DNA of 64,000 bases, taken from JAEUMY01 sp031394355. GTDB taxonomy: Bacteria; Pseudomonadota; Gammaproteobacteria; Burkholderiales; Usitatibacteraceae. A model generated the notes under the pieces. That model saw only the letters and a program-made list of their open reading frames with translations, searched no databases and was not told the DNA's origin. Below are positions 41,384-50,145 of this stretch, piece by piece (position 1 is the stretch's first letter; each line of letters begins with the position of its first letter). The stretch is taken from the NCBI GenBank assembly GCA_031394355.1, contig JANNSU010000072.1, positions 1 through 64,000 on the forward strand. The letters are read 5' to 3'. Position numbers and translations under genes: made by a program.

Positions 41384-43144
41384 ATGTCTGAAGCAGCCCG
41401 TCCCAACCCCAGCGCCGCGATCCGCGCGGTCGTGTATGACAACACCCGTGGCGAGTGGCTGGCCCTGTCCCGGCCATTGCGAATATTCGCAACGTCGAGC
41501 CATCAGGACGTCGCACCCTTGCTGGCCGAGGTGGAGGCCGCAGTCGCGAACGGAGAAGGCATTGCCGCCGGCTGGGTGAGCTATGAAGCGGCACCTGCGT
41601 TTGATGCGCATCTGACCGTGAAGCCAGCGGGCGCGGTGCCGCTGCTCTGGTTCGGCTTGTTTGCGGAATCGGCGCCGATCACGCTGCCCGAGGCGTTGGA
41701 CGAGATTGTGTCGCGGGACTGGACCGCAGACGTGGACGAGGCAGGTCATGCGGCCGCCGTGCGCCGCATCCTCGGCTACATCCGCGAAGGTGACACCTAC
41801 CAGGTCAACTGCACCTATCGGCAACACGCCGGGTTCAATGGCGATCCCTGGCGCGCATTCCTGCGGCTGGTCGCGGCACAGCGCGAGACCTACGGCGCGT
41901 TCATTGACACCGGCCGTCATGTGGTGTGCAGCGCATCACCCGAGCTTTATTTCCGTCTCGATGGCGAGCGCATTGTCTCCAAGCCGATGAAGGGCACAGC
42001 GGCGCGTGGCCTCACGCTGGCGGAAGACCGCGACCAGGCGCGCAACCTCCGCGCATCCGAGAAAGAGCGGGCGGAGAACCTGATGATCGTCGACATGGTG
42101 CGGAACGATTTCGGTCGCCTTGCCGACACCGGCAGCGTGAACGTGCCGCACCTCTTCACGGTTGAGAAATACCCGACGCTCTGGACCATGACCTCCACGG
42201 TCGAGGCACGTACCGATGCCAGCCTCTCGCGAATATTCGCAGAGACCTTTCCGCCGGCGTCCATCACCGGCGCGCCCAAGCGGCGGACGATGGAGATCAT
42301 CGCGGAGCTGGAACGCTCGCCACGTGGCGTCTATACCGGTGCAGTGGGATTTATCGCGCCCAATCGTGTGGCGCAGTTCAATGTTGCCATTCGCACGCTG
42401 GTCGTGGATCGCGAGAAAAGCGAAGCGGCGTACGGTGTCGGCAGCGGCATCGTTTGGGATTCCGTACCGGCGCGCGAGTGGCAGGAATGCGCGACCAAAA
42501 CGCGCATCCTGCGCAGCAGCATCACGCCGTTCGATCTGCTGGAGACGCTGAAGTGGGCGCCGGAGGCGGGCTACGCATTGCTGGAGCGGCATCTCTCGCG
42601 GCTGATGGACTCGGCAGAGTATTTTGATGTGCAGGTGCATGTTGCAAACCTGCGACGATCGCTGGAGCAGGCCGCGCTGAAATGGAGCGGTCCGCAGCGC
42701 GTTCGGTTGCTGGTGGATCACAGTGCGAATATTCGCATCGAGGCAAAGCCCCTCGCTCTGTCGCCGCAGCCCGTCATGCGCCTTGCGCTGGCTGCGCAGC
42801 CTGTCGATTCAAACAACCGCTTCCTGTATCACAAGACCACTCATCGCGACCACTACGAAGCCGCACGTGCAAGCCGACCCGGCTTCGATGATGTGGTGTT
42901 GTGGAACGAGCGCGGCGAGGTCTGTGAGACCACCATCGCCAACCTCGCCATCGAGATCGACGGCAAGTGGGTCACGCCGCCGGTGTCATCCGGCCTCCTG
43001 CCGGGGACGCTGCGGGCGGAGATGTTGGCGCGGGGTGAGTTGGTTGAGCGGGTGGTGACCATGGACGAGTTGAAGGGGGTTGCGAATATTCGCTTGTTCA
43101 ATTCGGTGCGTGGCGTGTTCAGCGGCAGTCTCTCAAACACATGA
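41384..43144 (+). CDS. pabB: fused aminodeoxychorismate synthase I / aminodeoxychorismate lyase (PabB-PabC)
   Basis: This 586-residue fusion makes 4-aminobenzoate for folate. Residues about 1-370 are the chorismate-binding PabB unit (GWVSYEAAPAFD, SPELYFRLDGERI, KPMKGTAARG, PASITGAPKRRTMEII). Residues about 375-586 are the PLP-dependent PabC unit with the probable Schiff-base lysine in FLYHKTTHRDHYEAA. Such fusions are common in proteobacteria. A PabA glutaminase must be supplied from elsewhere. The gene holds four perfect palindrome copies (41479, 42229, 42725, 43082), more than any other gene here. Confidence 0.95.
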   Translation: MSEAARPNPSAAIRAVVYDNTRGEWLALSRPLRIFATSSHQDVAPLLAEVEAAVANGEGIAAGWVSYEAAPAFDAHLTVKPAGAVPLLWFGLFAESAPITLPEALDEIVSRDWTADVDEAGHAAAVRRILGYIREGDTYQVNCTYRQHAGFNGDPWRAFLRLVAAQRETYGAFIDTGRHVVCSASPELYFRLDGERIVSKPMKGTAARGLTLAEDRDQARNLRASEKERAENLMIVDMVRNDFGRLADTGSVNVPHLFTVEKYPTLWTMTSTVEARTDASLSRIFAETFPPASITGAPKRRTMEIIAELERSPRGVYTGAVGFIAPNRVAQFNVAIRTLVVDREKSEAAYGVGSGIVWDSVPAREWQECATKTRILRSSITPFDLLETLKWAPEAGYALLERHLSRLMDSAEYFDVQVHVANLRRSLEQAALKWSGPQRVRLLVDHSANIRIEAKPLALSPQPVMRLALAAQPVDSNNRFLYHKTTHRDHYEAARASRPGFDDVVLWNERGEVCETTIANLAIEIDGKWVTPPVSSGLLPGTLRAEMLARGELVERVVTMDELKGVANIRLFNSVRGVFSGSLSNT

Positions 43145-43147
43145 TCC

Positions 43148-43256
43148 GTCGCCCCGGCGAAGGCCGAGGTCCAGTGTCATTTTCCCACGTGTCGCAAAGA
43201 AGACCAAACCAGAGCCGCTGGAGCGAAGCATGCCTTCGCGCTTTCGCCGGGATGAC
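43148..43256. repeat. imperfect inverted repeat between convergent pabB and the SEC-C gene
   Basis: The left end GTCGCCCCGGCGAAGGCC (43148-43165) and the right end TTTCGCCGGGATGAC (43242-43256) form an imperfect inverted repeat about 109 bp long. It resembles the GTCATCCCGGCGAAAGC elements scattered through many proteobacterial genomes. It starts four bases after the pabB stop and ends five bases before the convergent stop. Confidence 0.7.
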
Positions 43257-43260
43257 TACC

Positions 43261-43812
43261 TCAGCTCAGCCGCGCCTCATGCTTGCTGTACGCCTCCAGA
43301 AACGCCACATCCCCCAGCCCCGACAGTTTCCCCGCCTGCTCTACCAGTAGTGGCCGTCCAGTGCGATTCTGGAAGTCACGCAGCCACTCAAGCGTCACCT
43401 CATCCGGCTCGCGTCCCGCATACCGCAGCACATAGGCGCGCTTGCCCCGCCAGCCCACGGGAAAGATGAGCATCCCAAGCTTGTCGGGACGCCAGTCGTC
43501 AGGAAACGGACTGCCTGCCTCCAGCCAGCCACAAATAAAGTCGCGACAGGGCTGCTGTGGGCGCTGCTCGTAAATGCCGCAGCCACCCTGCGCGCGAAAG
43601 GCGCAGGGCCGACCGGGATGCATGGGAATGCCATTGACGACACCTTTGGCCCAGCCGTCGCAGCAGGCCGTGCAGGCGCCGCAGGTGCGCTCGTTGCTGG
43701 CGACGGGGCGTGTGGATGTCGACGCCGCTGCACTGATGGGTGTGACGCCGTGGCACTTCTTGAACTTGAGGCCACTGCCACAGGGGCAGGGGTCGTTGGG
43801 GCGGGCTTTCAC
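43261..43812 (-). CDS. YkgJ-type cysteine cluster protein with N-terminal SEC-C motif
   Basis: This 183-residue protein starts at GTG 43812, which overlaps the stop of the gene before it (GTGA). The N-terminus is a SEC-C zinc motif (NDPCPCGSGLKFKKCHG). A YkgJ-like cysteine cluster follows (CGACTACCDG, CAFRAQGGCGIYEQRPQQPC split), thought to bind zinc or iron. Family roles are poorly known. It is the last gene of a three-gene minus-strand run with a DNA glycosylase. Confidence 0.82.
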   Translation of the reverse strand: MKARPNDPCPCGSGLKFKKCHGVTPISAAASTSTRPVASNERTCGACTACCDGWAKGVVNGIPMHPGRPCAFRAQGGCGIYEQRPQQPCRDFICGWLEAGSPFPDDWRPDKLGMLIFPVGWRGKRAYVLRYAGREPDEVTLEWLRDFQNRTGRPLLVEQAGKLSGLGDVAFLEAYSKHEARLS

Positions 43813-44180
43813 TCTATCTCTGAAAACTCGTCGAGCTGAAGTGATGCATTGAAGTGATGCAGGAGAAGGTAGTCATCCCAACCGTGGTCACCTTGGCAGA
43901 TAACTATTGAACACGAGCTGATTTGTTCTGAAAGTTGGTCTCCTCTATTCAACAATTCAGAAACAATCTCCCATATCTCTTCTGGCTCAGTACATTGAAT
44001 AGTGAAGTTGACGAAAGCTCCTTCATCATTACCTTCGGAAACTAAGAACTGTTCGGTGAGAATATTTCCCAAAAGCGCCGATTCAAAAGCAGCTTTTGCG
44101 CTTTCAATCACCAAAGATTCGCAAAGTGCTGGCTGCAGCTGAACGTTCAGTAGGCGAGCTGTCGTATTCATCTCGGTCAT
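43809..44180 (-). CDS. small acidic hypothetical protein
   Basis: This 123-residue protein starts at ATG 44180, overlapping the glycosylase stop (TGATG), or at ATG 44171. It is acidic (SEGNDEGAFVNFTIQCTEPEE, shown in part) and has several cysteines. I recognise no family. Overlaps on both sides tie it to the glycosylase and the SEC-C gene, so co-expression is likely. Its lower GC content than its neighbours may point to a newer insertion in the operon. Confidence 0.62.
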   Translation of the reverse strand: MTEMNTTARLLNVQLQPALCESLVIESAKAAFESALLGNILTEQFLVSEGNDEGAFVNFTIQCTEPEEIWEIVSELLNRGDQLSEQISSCSIVICQGDHGWDDYLLLHHFNASLQLDEFSEIE

Positions 44181-44797
44181 CAATCCTGCGGCACCGCCTC
44201 CAGCGCCCGCCACAGATACCACGTCGCCACCGTGCTCCATGGCTGCCAGCGCTGGCCGAAGGCGTGCATCTTCTTCCGGTCCAGGCACTTCCTGCCCTTG
44301 AAGTAGAGCTTCTCCGTGCCGCGAATGAGGCCCAGATCGTCCACCGGGAGGATGTTGGGCCGCATGAGATAGAACATCAGGAACATCTCCGCCGTCCAGC
44401 AGCCGATGCCTTTCACCGCGACGAGCTCGTCGATGATGATCTCGTCATCCTCGCGCGCCCAGCGGCGGGTGCTGATGCGGCCATCGGCAAAGTGCGCGGC
44501 GAGGTCGAGGATGTAGCTCGCCTTCTGGCGGGAGAGGCCGCATTCTCGCAGCGCCTCCACATCATGGACCAACACGTTGGCGGGGGTCATGCGTCCCACG
44601 CGCTTCGCAAACTTCGCCCACACGGACGCTGCGGCCTTTACCGAGATCTGCTGGCCGACAATGGCGCGGGCCAGCGTGGCGAAGGGCGTGCCGCGGGTGC
44701 GGAAGTTGGCGACTGGATGGGTCGCGATCAACTTTTTCATCACCGGATCGGCACGGGCCAGATCGCGGCAGGCAGTTTTCCAGTAGTCAGGGGTCAT
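44180..44797 (-). CDS. DNA-3-methyladenine glycosylase II (AlkA-like, HhH-GPD)
   Basis: This 205-residue base-excision enzyme has the helix-hairpin-helix and GPD region ELVAVKGIGCWTAEMFLMFY, then LPVDDLGL with the catalytic aspartate. AIVGQQISVKAAASVWAKF is the typical upstream block. It lacks the N-terminal domain of E. coli AlkA. ATG 44797 is conservative; a GTG at 44836, inside the DUF2062 gene, would add 13 residues. Confidence 0.9.
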   Translation of the reverse strand: MTPDYWKTACRDLARADPVMKKLIATHPVANFRTRGTPFATLARAIVGQQISVKAAASVWAKFAKRVGRMTPANVLVHDVEALRECGLSRQKASYILDLAAHFADGRISTRRWAREDDEIIIDELVAVKGIGCWTAEMFLMFYLMRPNILPVDDLGLIRGTEKLYFKGRKCLDRKKMHAFGQRWQPWSTVATWYLWRALEAVPQD

Positions 44798-44807
44798 GGG
44801 GCGTGGA

Positions 44808-45380
44808 TCAACGAAGTGGCTCCTTGATTCTTTCACGCAACCGCCGAAGTTTCGCCCTGTTGCGCCAGGCCAGGGTGACAGTGAAGCGCCAGATCACCAT
44901 GGTGGCGAGGTAGCCGCCTAGTGCCATCAGCGTGCACAGGATCGCGAGACCGACCAGCAGTGTGCTGCCGGCCGCTTCTATCCAGCTGAGCATTTGAGGC
45001 AGGGCGTGTTTGATGCCCTCCCAGCTCCAGTGCATGTCAGGCGGCACTGCGGCGGGAGCGGTCGCGCCGGTGACCCAGGCGCCGATCTGATATGCAAGCA
45101 GGTAGAGCGGAATGAACGTGAAGGGATTGGTGGCCCAAGTCGCTGCTGCAGCGGCGGGCACATTTGCGCGGATGACAATGGCCGCGACGATGGCCACCAG
45201 CATCTGAATGGGAAGTGGAATCATGCCCGTGACAAGGCCGATACCGATACCCAGCGCAACGGAGCGTCTATGCAGGTGCCACAGCCGCGGGTGGCCCAGC
45301 ACAGGCTTCATCCAGCGAAAGACGCGGTACTGGAAGATCGCCTCGGCTGTGGGGAGATATTTTCGGAGCTGTTTGCGCAC
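44808..45380 (-). CDS. DUF2062 membrane protein
   Basis: This 190-residue protein has a basic N-terminus (RKQLRKYLPT) and three hydrophobic stretches (GIGIGLVTGMIPLPIQMLVA, FTFIPLYLLAYQIGAWVTG, STLLVGLAILCTLMALGGYL). The GMIP.P.Q and NP.T..P motifs mark DUF2062. The start is GTG 45380. It often lies beside comEC in betaproteobacteria, here divergent from it. The function is unknown. Confidence 0.88.
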   Translation of the reverse strand: MRKQLRKYLPTAEAIFQYRVFRWMKPVLGHPRLWHLHRRSVALGIGIGLVTGMIPLPIQMLVAIVAAIVIRANVPAAAAATWATNPFTFIPLYLLAYQIGAWVTGATAPAAVPPDMHWSWEGIKHALPQMLSWIEAAGSTLLVGLAILCTLMALGGYLATMVIWRFTVTLAWRNRAKLRRLRERIKEPLR

Positions 45381-45617
45381 GGATTATTGGAGTTGGATTG
45401 AGGTGTGATGTGCGATGAGCAATATGGGAACTTGAACGCTGTGGCCGGTGACGCATATTGGCTGAGTCAGGGTGCCTTCGAAGTCATGCACAATCTGCGT
45501 TGAGCCTTGAGTTTGAGGTTGGGTTGAGGCTGGAAAGGTCAACACTGCGACACGCGAATATTCGCAATCTCCCTACCTGCGCGCACCATCTTCCTTCATC
45601 CACGACCGATTCTCCAC

Positions 45618-48014
45618 TTGCGAACCTTCATTCTCTCATTTGTCATCGGTACGCTCTGGCTGCAACTGCAGCCCGCGTTGCCGGAGTCTGCGCGGGTGCT
45701 GCAGTGGGCATGTATCGCGGTCGCCATCATCGCCATTAGTCTTCATCTGACCCGTCATGCATCTGCTTCGTTCCGCTGGGTGGGTTTGGCTGGCAGTTGT
45801 GCGGCCGGTGTCCTGCTGGGATTCAGCTGGGCCGCGTGGGTGGCGGCTGGGCGTATGGCCGATGCGCTGCCGCCGGAGTGGGAGGGCAGGGACATTGAGC
45901 TGGTGGCCACCGTCACCGGGCTGCCGCAGCAACATGATCGAGGTGTGCGGTTTCTGGCGCGGACGGAATCAGTCTCGACACCGTCCGCCGTCGTGCCGTC
46001 CCAACTGTCGCTCACCTGGTATCACGATACGGATCGCAAGACGGGCAAGGTGACACCTGCGCCGGCCCTTATTCCCGGCGACAGGTGGACACTCACGCTG
46101 CGCCTGAAGCGGCCGCACGGCAGCGCCAATCCGCATGGCTTCGACTATGAGGCGTGGGCGCTGGAGCGGAACATTCGCGCCACGGGCTATGTGCGAAACA
46201 AAGGCGTGAATACGCGCTTGCCGCAACGATCGGACGCACTCATCGACCAGCTGCACGAGACGCGTGCGAATATTCGCAGCCGCATGCTGGCCACGCTCGG
46301 CGACGCGCCGTACGCGGGCGTGCTGGTGGCACTCGCCATCGGCGATCAGGATGCCATTCCGCCCGCGCAGTGGAAGACATTCTGGCGCACTGGTGTCGGT
46401 CACCTGATGAGCATTTCCGGGCTGCACATCACCATGGTCGCGAGCTTGTTGTACGCGCTGGCATTCTGGTGCTGGGCACGTGCGCCGAGGCTCGCCTTGC
46501 GCATGCCGGCGCAACGGGCAGCGGCGCTGATCGGATTGGCAGGTGCGGCTGGCTATGCGCTGCTCGCCGGATACTCCATCCCCACGCAGCGAACCCTGTT
46601 CATGTTGACAGTGGTGGCGCTGGCGCTGTGCGCCGGGCGCATGACATCGCCATCGCGCGTGCTCTGCTGGGCGCTGCTGGCGGTGGTGTTGATTGACCCG
46701 TGGGCCGGGCTGTCACCAGGGTTCTGGCTGTCGTTCGGGGCCATCGCGCTCATCTTCTTTGTTGGGGCCGGACGCACGGGCCAGCTTGGCGTGGTGAAGG
46801 GTGCGTTATTGACCCAGGTCGCCGTGACGGTCGGCATGCTGCCCATGCTGCTGGCATTGTTTCAGGAAGTCTCGGTTATCTCCCCGGTGGCCAACGCGAT
46901 CGCGATTCCGGTCATCAGCCTGGTTGTGGTCCCGATCACCTTGCTCGCCTGTGTGGTGCCGTTCGATTTCCTGCTGCAGCTCGCCCATGCCATCACCAGC
47001 GGCTGCATGGTGTTCCTGCAATGGCTGGCCGAGATGCCGACTGCGCTATGGGAGAGTCATGCGCCTGCGCCGTGGACTGTGGCGCTGGCAATTATCGGCA
47101 CACTATGGCTGCTGGCACCGCGTGGCTGGCCGGCGCGCTGGCTGGGTGTGGTGTGGATGCTGCCGATGTTCCTGATCCTGCCGCCCGCGCCCGCACCGGG
47201 CACGGCGCAAGTGACCTTCCTCGATGTCGGTCACGGGCTTGCGACGGTCATCCGCACTACGAAGCATGCACTGGTGTACGACACGGGCCCCAAATGGAAC
47301 GAGGATGCCGATGCGGGCAGCCGTATCGTGGTGCCGCACCTGCGAGGAGAGGGTATCCGCAATCTGGACGGACTCATCGTGTCGCATGATGATGACGATC
47401 ACGCGGGGGGCGCCATCTCGATTCTCGATGCACGCTCGGTGCAATGGCTGTCGTCATCACTGCCAAGCACCAGTCCCATCCTCACACACGCAGCGCAGCA
47501 GCGGCGTTGCCTGGCCGGCGATCGATGGGATTGGGACGGCGTGCGGTTTGAGGTGCTGCATCCGTCTGCAACCGACTTTGATGTCGACAAGGTGAAGGAC
47601 AACGACCTCTCCTGCGTACTGCGAATATTCGCAGGGGGACAGTCGTTGCTGCTCACGGGCGATGTCGAGAAGCGGGCGGAGCAGTCGCTTGTTCAACGCT
47701 ATGGCGCGGCGCTCAAGTCCGACACCCTGCTGGTGCCACACCATGGCAGCAAGACCTCGTCAATGCCCTCATTCCTCGATGCCGTGTCACCGACGTTGGC
47801 CGTCTACACAGTGGGCTATCGCAACCGGTTTCGGCACCCACACCCGGATGTCGTGGCGCGCTATGACGAGCGCAAGATTACCCCGTTGCGCACCGATCAG
47901 CTTGGCGCGGTGACGCTCACGCTGGCAGAGGGCAAGACCACCTGGCAGGCGCAGCGGGTGTTGCGACAACGCTACTGGCAGGATCGGCCGACAATGGGTA
48001 CTGCGGAGGAATAG
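45618..48014 (+). CDS. comEC: DNA internalisation / competence protein ComEC
   Basis: ComEC forms the inner-membrane channel for single-stranded DNA during natural transformation. The 798-residue protein has an N-terminal OB-like DUF4131 part and the competence domain (MSISGLHITMVASLLYALAF, then several helices to about residue 510). A C-terminal metallo-beta-lactamase domain follows (FLDVGHGLATVI, VSHDDDDHAGG, LLVPHHGSKTSS). The start is TTG 45618; no nearby ATG exists. Palindrome copies lie at 46266 and 47621 in the gene and at 45554 upstream. Confidence 0.94.
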   Translation: MRTFILSFVIGTLWLQLQPALPESARVLQWACIAVAIIAISLHLTRHASASFRWVGLAGSCAAGVLLGFSWAAWVAAGRMADALPPEWEGRDIELVATVTGLPQQHDRGVRFLARTESVSTPSAVVPSQLSLTWYHDTDRKTGKVTPAPALIPGDRWTLTLRLKRPHGSANPHGFDYEAWALERNIRATGYVRNKGVNTRLPQRSDALIDQLHETRANIRSRMLATLGDAPYAGVLVALAIGDQDAIPPAQWKTFWRTGVGHLMSISGLHITMVASLLYALAFWCWARAPRLALRMPAQRAAALIGLAGAAGYALLAGYSIPTQRTLFMLTVVALALCAGRMTSPSRVLCWALLAVVLIDPWAGLSPGFWLSFGAIALIFFVGAGRTGQLGVVKGALLTQVAVTVGMLPMLLALFQEVSVISPVANAIAIPVISLVVVPITLLACVVPFDFLLQLAHAITSGCMVFLQWLAEMPTALWESHAPAPWTVALAIIGTLWLLAPRGWPARWLGVVWMLPMFLILPPAPAPGTAQVTFLDVGHGLATVIRTTKHALVYDTGPKWNEDADAGSRIVVPHLRGEGIRNLDGLIVSHDDDDHAGGAISILDARSVQWLSSSLPSTSPILTHAAQQRRCLAGDRWDWDGVRFEVLHPSATDFDVDKVKDNDLSCVLRIFAGGQSLLLTGDVEKRAEQSLVQRYGAALKSDTLLVPHHGSKTSSMPSFLDAVSPTLAVYTVGYRNRFRHPHPDVVARYDERKITPLRTDQLGAVTLTLAEGKTTWQAQRVLRQRYWQDRPTMGTAEE

Positions 48015-48080
48015 TCCGGCCCCGGCGCAACCTTTTCCAGCCGCCCGAATCCAATCCCGACATCGCATCAGGAGCCCGTC

Positions 48081-48716
48081 ATGAACCGTCACGTACCGAA
48101 TCGATTTGCACCGTTCCGGCGCCGCATCCTGCTGGCACTAGCCGCAACACTTTCCTTGCCCGCCTGGGCCAAGCTCGTGCGCACGCCGGCCATGACGGAA
48201 GGTCCGTTCTATCCCGTCGAGCTGCCGCTGGATCAGGACAACGATCTCACCCGCGTTGCTGGCAAGTCAGGCGTGGCGAGCGGGGAACTCTTCGATTTCA
48301 CCGGGCGGGTTGTCGATGAAGCGGGTGCGCCGGTGCAGGCCGCAGTCGTCGAGATCTGGCAGTGCAATGCCTTCGGCGCGTATCACCATCCCGGCGACGG
48401 CGGCAGGGTCGATCCCCATTTCCAGGGCTTCGGCAAGACCACGACCGACGCAGAAGGCCGCTATCGCTTTCGCACCATCAAGCCTGTCGCGTACTCAGGG
48501 CGTGTGCCGCATATCCACTTCAAGGTGAAGCGCGCAGGCAAACCCGAGTTCACGTCGCAGGTGATGATCGCGGGCGATCCGGGCAATGAGCGGGATTTCG
48601 TGCTTCGCTCGATGCGGGATGCAGAGGCGAGGAAGATGGTGTTGATGACGCTGGAGAAGGCGCCGAAGGAGAGTGGGGCAGTGTGGCGGACGGGGTTTGA
48701 GATTGTCGTGGCCTAG
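48081..48716 (+). CDS. intradiol ring-cleavage dioxygenase-like secreted protein
   Basis: This 211-residue protein has an N-terminal signal with RRR (FRRRILLALAATLSLPAWA), possibly Tat-exported. Its core resembles protocatechuate 3,4-dioxygenase beta (AMTEGPFYP, VVDEAGAPVQAAVVEIWQCN, YRFRTIKPVAY, VPHIHFKVKR). The four iron ligands (two Tyr, two His) can be matched to AYHHP, YRFRTIKP and HIH. Secreted members are known, but their substrates are mostly undefined. No other ring-cleavage gene is nearby. Confidence 0.85.
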   Translation: MNRHVPNRFAPFRRRILLALAATLSLPAWAKLVRTPAMTEGPFYPVELPLDQDNDLTRVAGKSGVASGELFDFTGRVVDEAGAPVQAAVVEIWQCNAFGAYHHPGDGGRVDPHFQGFGKTTTDAEGRYRFRTIKPVAYSGRVPHIHFKVKRAGKPEFTSQVMIAGDPGNERDFVLRSMRDAEARKMVLMTLEKAPKESGAVWRTGFEIVVA

Positions 48717-48756
48717 TTGCGTTACTCAATCAACTAAATCGACGACATTGATACCC

Positions 48757-49356
48757 TCAAGCCCTGGCTCGCAATTCGATCTCGGTTGGAGTGAGGAAGA
48801 CGTAGTTTGGAACATCCAGGTTGCGAGGAGCGGGCATGCCCTTGTAGACCCTGCCCGCATGATCAAAATACGAAGTGTGGCAAGGGCAGTCAAAGCCACC
48901 GGCATCAAACCGCCCTTCGTAGGGCGATTGTTTCGGCTCGATGGGTACGACGCTGCAGCCTAAGTGGGTGCATATCAGCGATACGACCAGGTACTCAGGA
49001 ACCAGAGAGCGATGCACATTTCTGGAGGCTTCGGGTTGGTTCGACTTCTCTGACAACGGATCTTCAAGCAGGGATTGAATAGTCAGCAGTGACGCCAACT
49101 GTTCCTGCGTGCGGCGTAGCACCGCGATTCGCCCTCCGTGCCAATCTGCTTGCATCATTTCGCCGGGCTGAAGCGCCGTAATGTCTACACGCAGAGACGC
49201 GACGCCTTCGGCAGTTTTGGTCTTGTCCGAGGGCAACATGGATTGGATAACTGGCACAGCTGCACCAATCGCACCGACCCCGCACAGCACGCCGCACGCT
49301 GCTACCAGCGCCCGGCGGCGCTTCAAATCGTCAACAGAGATTCGCTGTTCGATCAT
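48757..49356 (-). CDS. Rieske iron-sulphur protein, bc1-type (orphan)
   Basis: This 199-residue protein has one N-terminal membrane helix after DDLKRRR (ALVAACGVLCGVGAIGAAVP) and a Rieske domain. The 2Fe-2S ligands are C129-T-H131-L-G-C134 and C157-P-C159-H160, and Cys134/Cys159 can form the usual disulphide. It matches the PetA subunit of ubiquinol-cytochrome c reductase, but no petB or petC is adjacent. It may be a second Rieske subunit or serve another oxidoreductase. Confidence 0.88.
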   Translation of the reverse strand: MIEQRISVDDLKRRRALVAACGVLCGVGAIGAAVPVIQSMLPSDKTKTAEGVASLRVDITALQPGEMMQADWHGGRIAVLRRTQEQLASLLTIQSLLEDPLSEKSNQPEASRNVHRSLVPEYLVVSLICTHLGCSVVPIEPKQSPYEGRFDAGGFDCPCHTSYFDHAGRVYKGMPAPRNLDVPNYVFLTPTEIELRARA

Positions 49357-49487
49357 TGCCGTTTTTTAGTTCGTGGATGGTTCTGAAGAGTCTACCTTAA
49401 CGGACGCCGCCCCCGCATCTTGAAAGCCAGAGAGTGTGGCGAACGATGGCAGAGTTTTTCATTCGCTTGACCCTACTCGATGCAATT

Positions 49488-49515
49488 GTCATACTTGTAT
49501 GACATGTAATACAAG
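49488..49515. promoter_or_regulatory. operator of the toxin-antitoxin operon
   Basis: GTCATAC-TT-GTATGAC (49488-49503) is a perfect inverted repeat. CTTGTAT (49494-49500) and ATACAAG (49509-49515) form a second, overlapping one. Both lie just upstream of the antitoxin ATG, where autorepression by a ribbon-helix-helix antitoxin is expected. Confidence 0.75.
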
Positions 49516-49526
49516 AGGATTCACCC

Positions 49527-49739
49527 ATGCTTACAGTTCGCCTTGATCCCGATACGGAAGAGCAGTTGAACGCGCTGGCCGAGCAGACCGGGCGCAGCAA
49601 GTCCTACTACGTGAAGGAGGCCATCGCGGAGTACCTTGTTGATCGCGCCGACTACCTCAAGGCGCTGGCTGTGCTGGAGAAAAAGGAGCCGCGTACCAAC
49701 TCCAAAGTCTTGAGGAAAGCGCTTGGCCTGGACCGTTGA
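49527..49739 (+). CDS. ribbon-helix-helix antitoxin (RelB/CopG type)
   Basis: This 70-residue protein begins with the beta strand LTVRLDPDTEEQLNALAE. The helices SKSYYVKEAIAEYLVDRADY and an unstructured toxin-binding tail follow. AGAGGA precedes ATG 49527. It overlaps the toxin frame by 17 bases. It should bind and neutralise the toxin and repress the operon through the inverted repeats upstream. Confidence 0.9.
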   Translation: MLTVRLDPDTEEQLNALAEQTGRSKSYYVKEAIAEYLVDRADYLKALAVLEKKEPRTNSKVLRKALGLDR

Positions 49740-49992
49740 GTTCACGCGGACGGCGGAAAAGCAGCTAAAGAAGCTGGATCGGCAATGGCAGTTGGCGATT
49801 CTTGACTATCTGGAGCAGGACGTGGCGGCAGTCTCGGACCCCAGATCAAAAGGCAAGCCACTCAAAGGTGAGTTGCGTCAATTCTGGCGCTATCGCGTGG
49901 GTGAGTATCGCGTCATCTGCGACATTCAGGATCGCGATCTCGTGATAGTGGCCATCATTATCGGCCACCGCAAATCAGTCTATGAATCCTGA
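49723..49992 (+). CDS. RelE/ParE family toxin
   Basis: This 89-residue protein starts at TTG 49723 with GAGGA seven bases before it. It has the RelE/ParE fold (VEFTRTAEKQLKKLDRQ, LKGELRQFWRYRVGEYRVIC, VIVAIIIGHRKSVYES). The RYRVGEYRVI block and the C-terminal HRKxVY are typical of RelE mRNA interferases, though ParE gyrase poisons look similar. Confidence 0.9.
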   Translation: MAWTVEFTRTAEKQLKKLDRQWQLAILDYLEQDVAAVSDPRSKGKPLKGELRQFWRYRVGEYRVICDIQDRDLVIVAIIIGHRKSVYES

Positions 49993-50010
49993 GTTCTCTC
50001 CCGGCCTGCT

Positions 50011-50140
50011 CGCTGCATCGCGCAGTCGTTTGCCGGGCTGATCGTGGCAAGGCATGCGGCTCGAAACCCTTGTGCTGTCCCAGCCCGCGCGCTGCATCGC
50101 GCGGTCGTTCGCCAAGCTCGCCGCTTGCGGCTCGAAACCC
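50011..50140. repeat. degenerate direct repeat near the end of the transglutaminase gene
   Basis: GCTGCATCGCGC followed by GTCGTT occurs at 50012 and again at 50091, and GCGGCTCGAAACCCTT occurs near 50056 and 50127. Two imperfect copies of roughly 50-60 bp therefore sit in tandem. They fill the gap between the toxin and the DUF2126 gene. No open frame is convincing here. Confidence 0.6.
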
Positions 50141-50145
50141 TTGGC

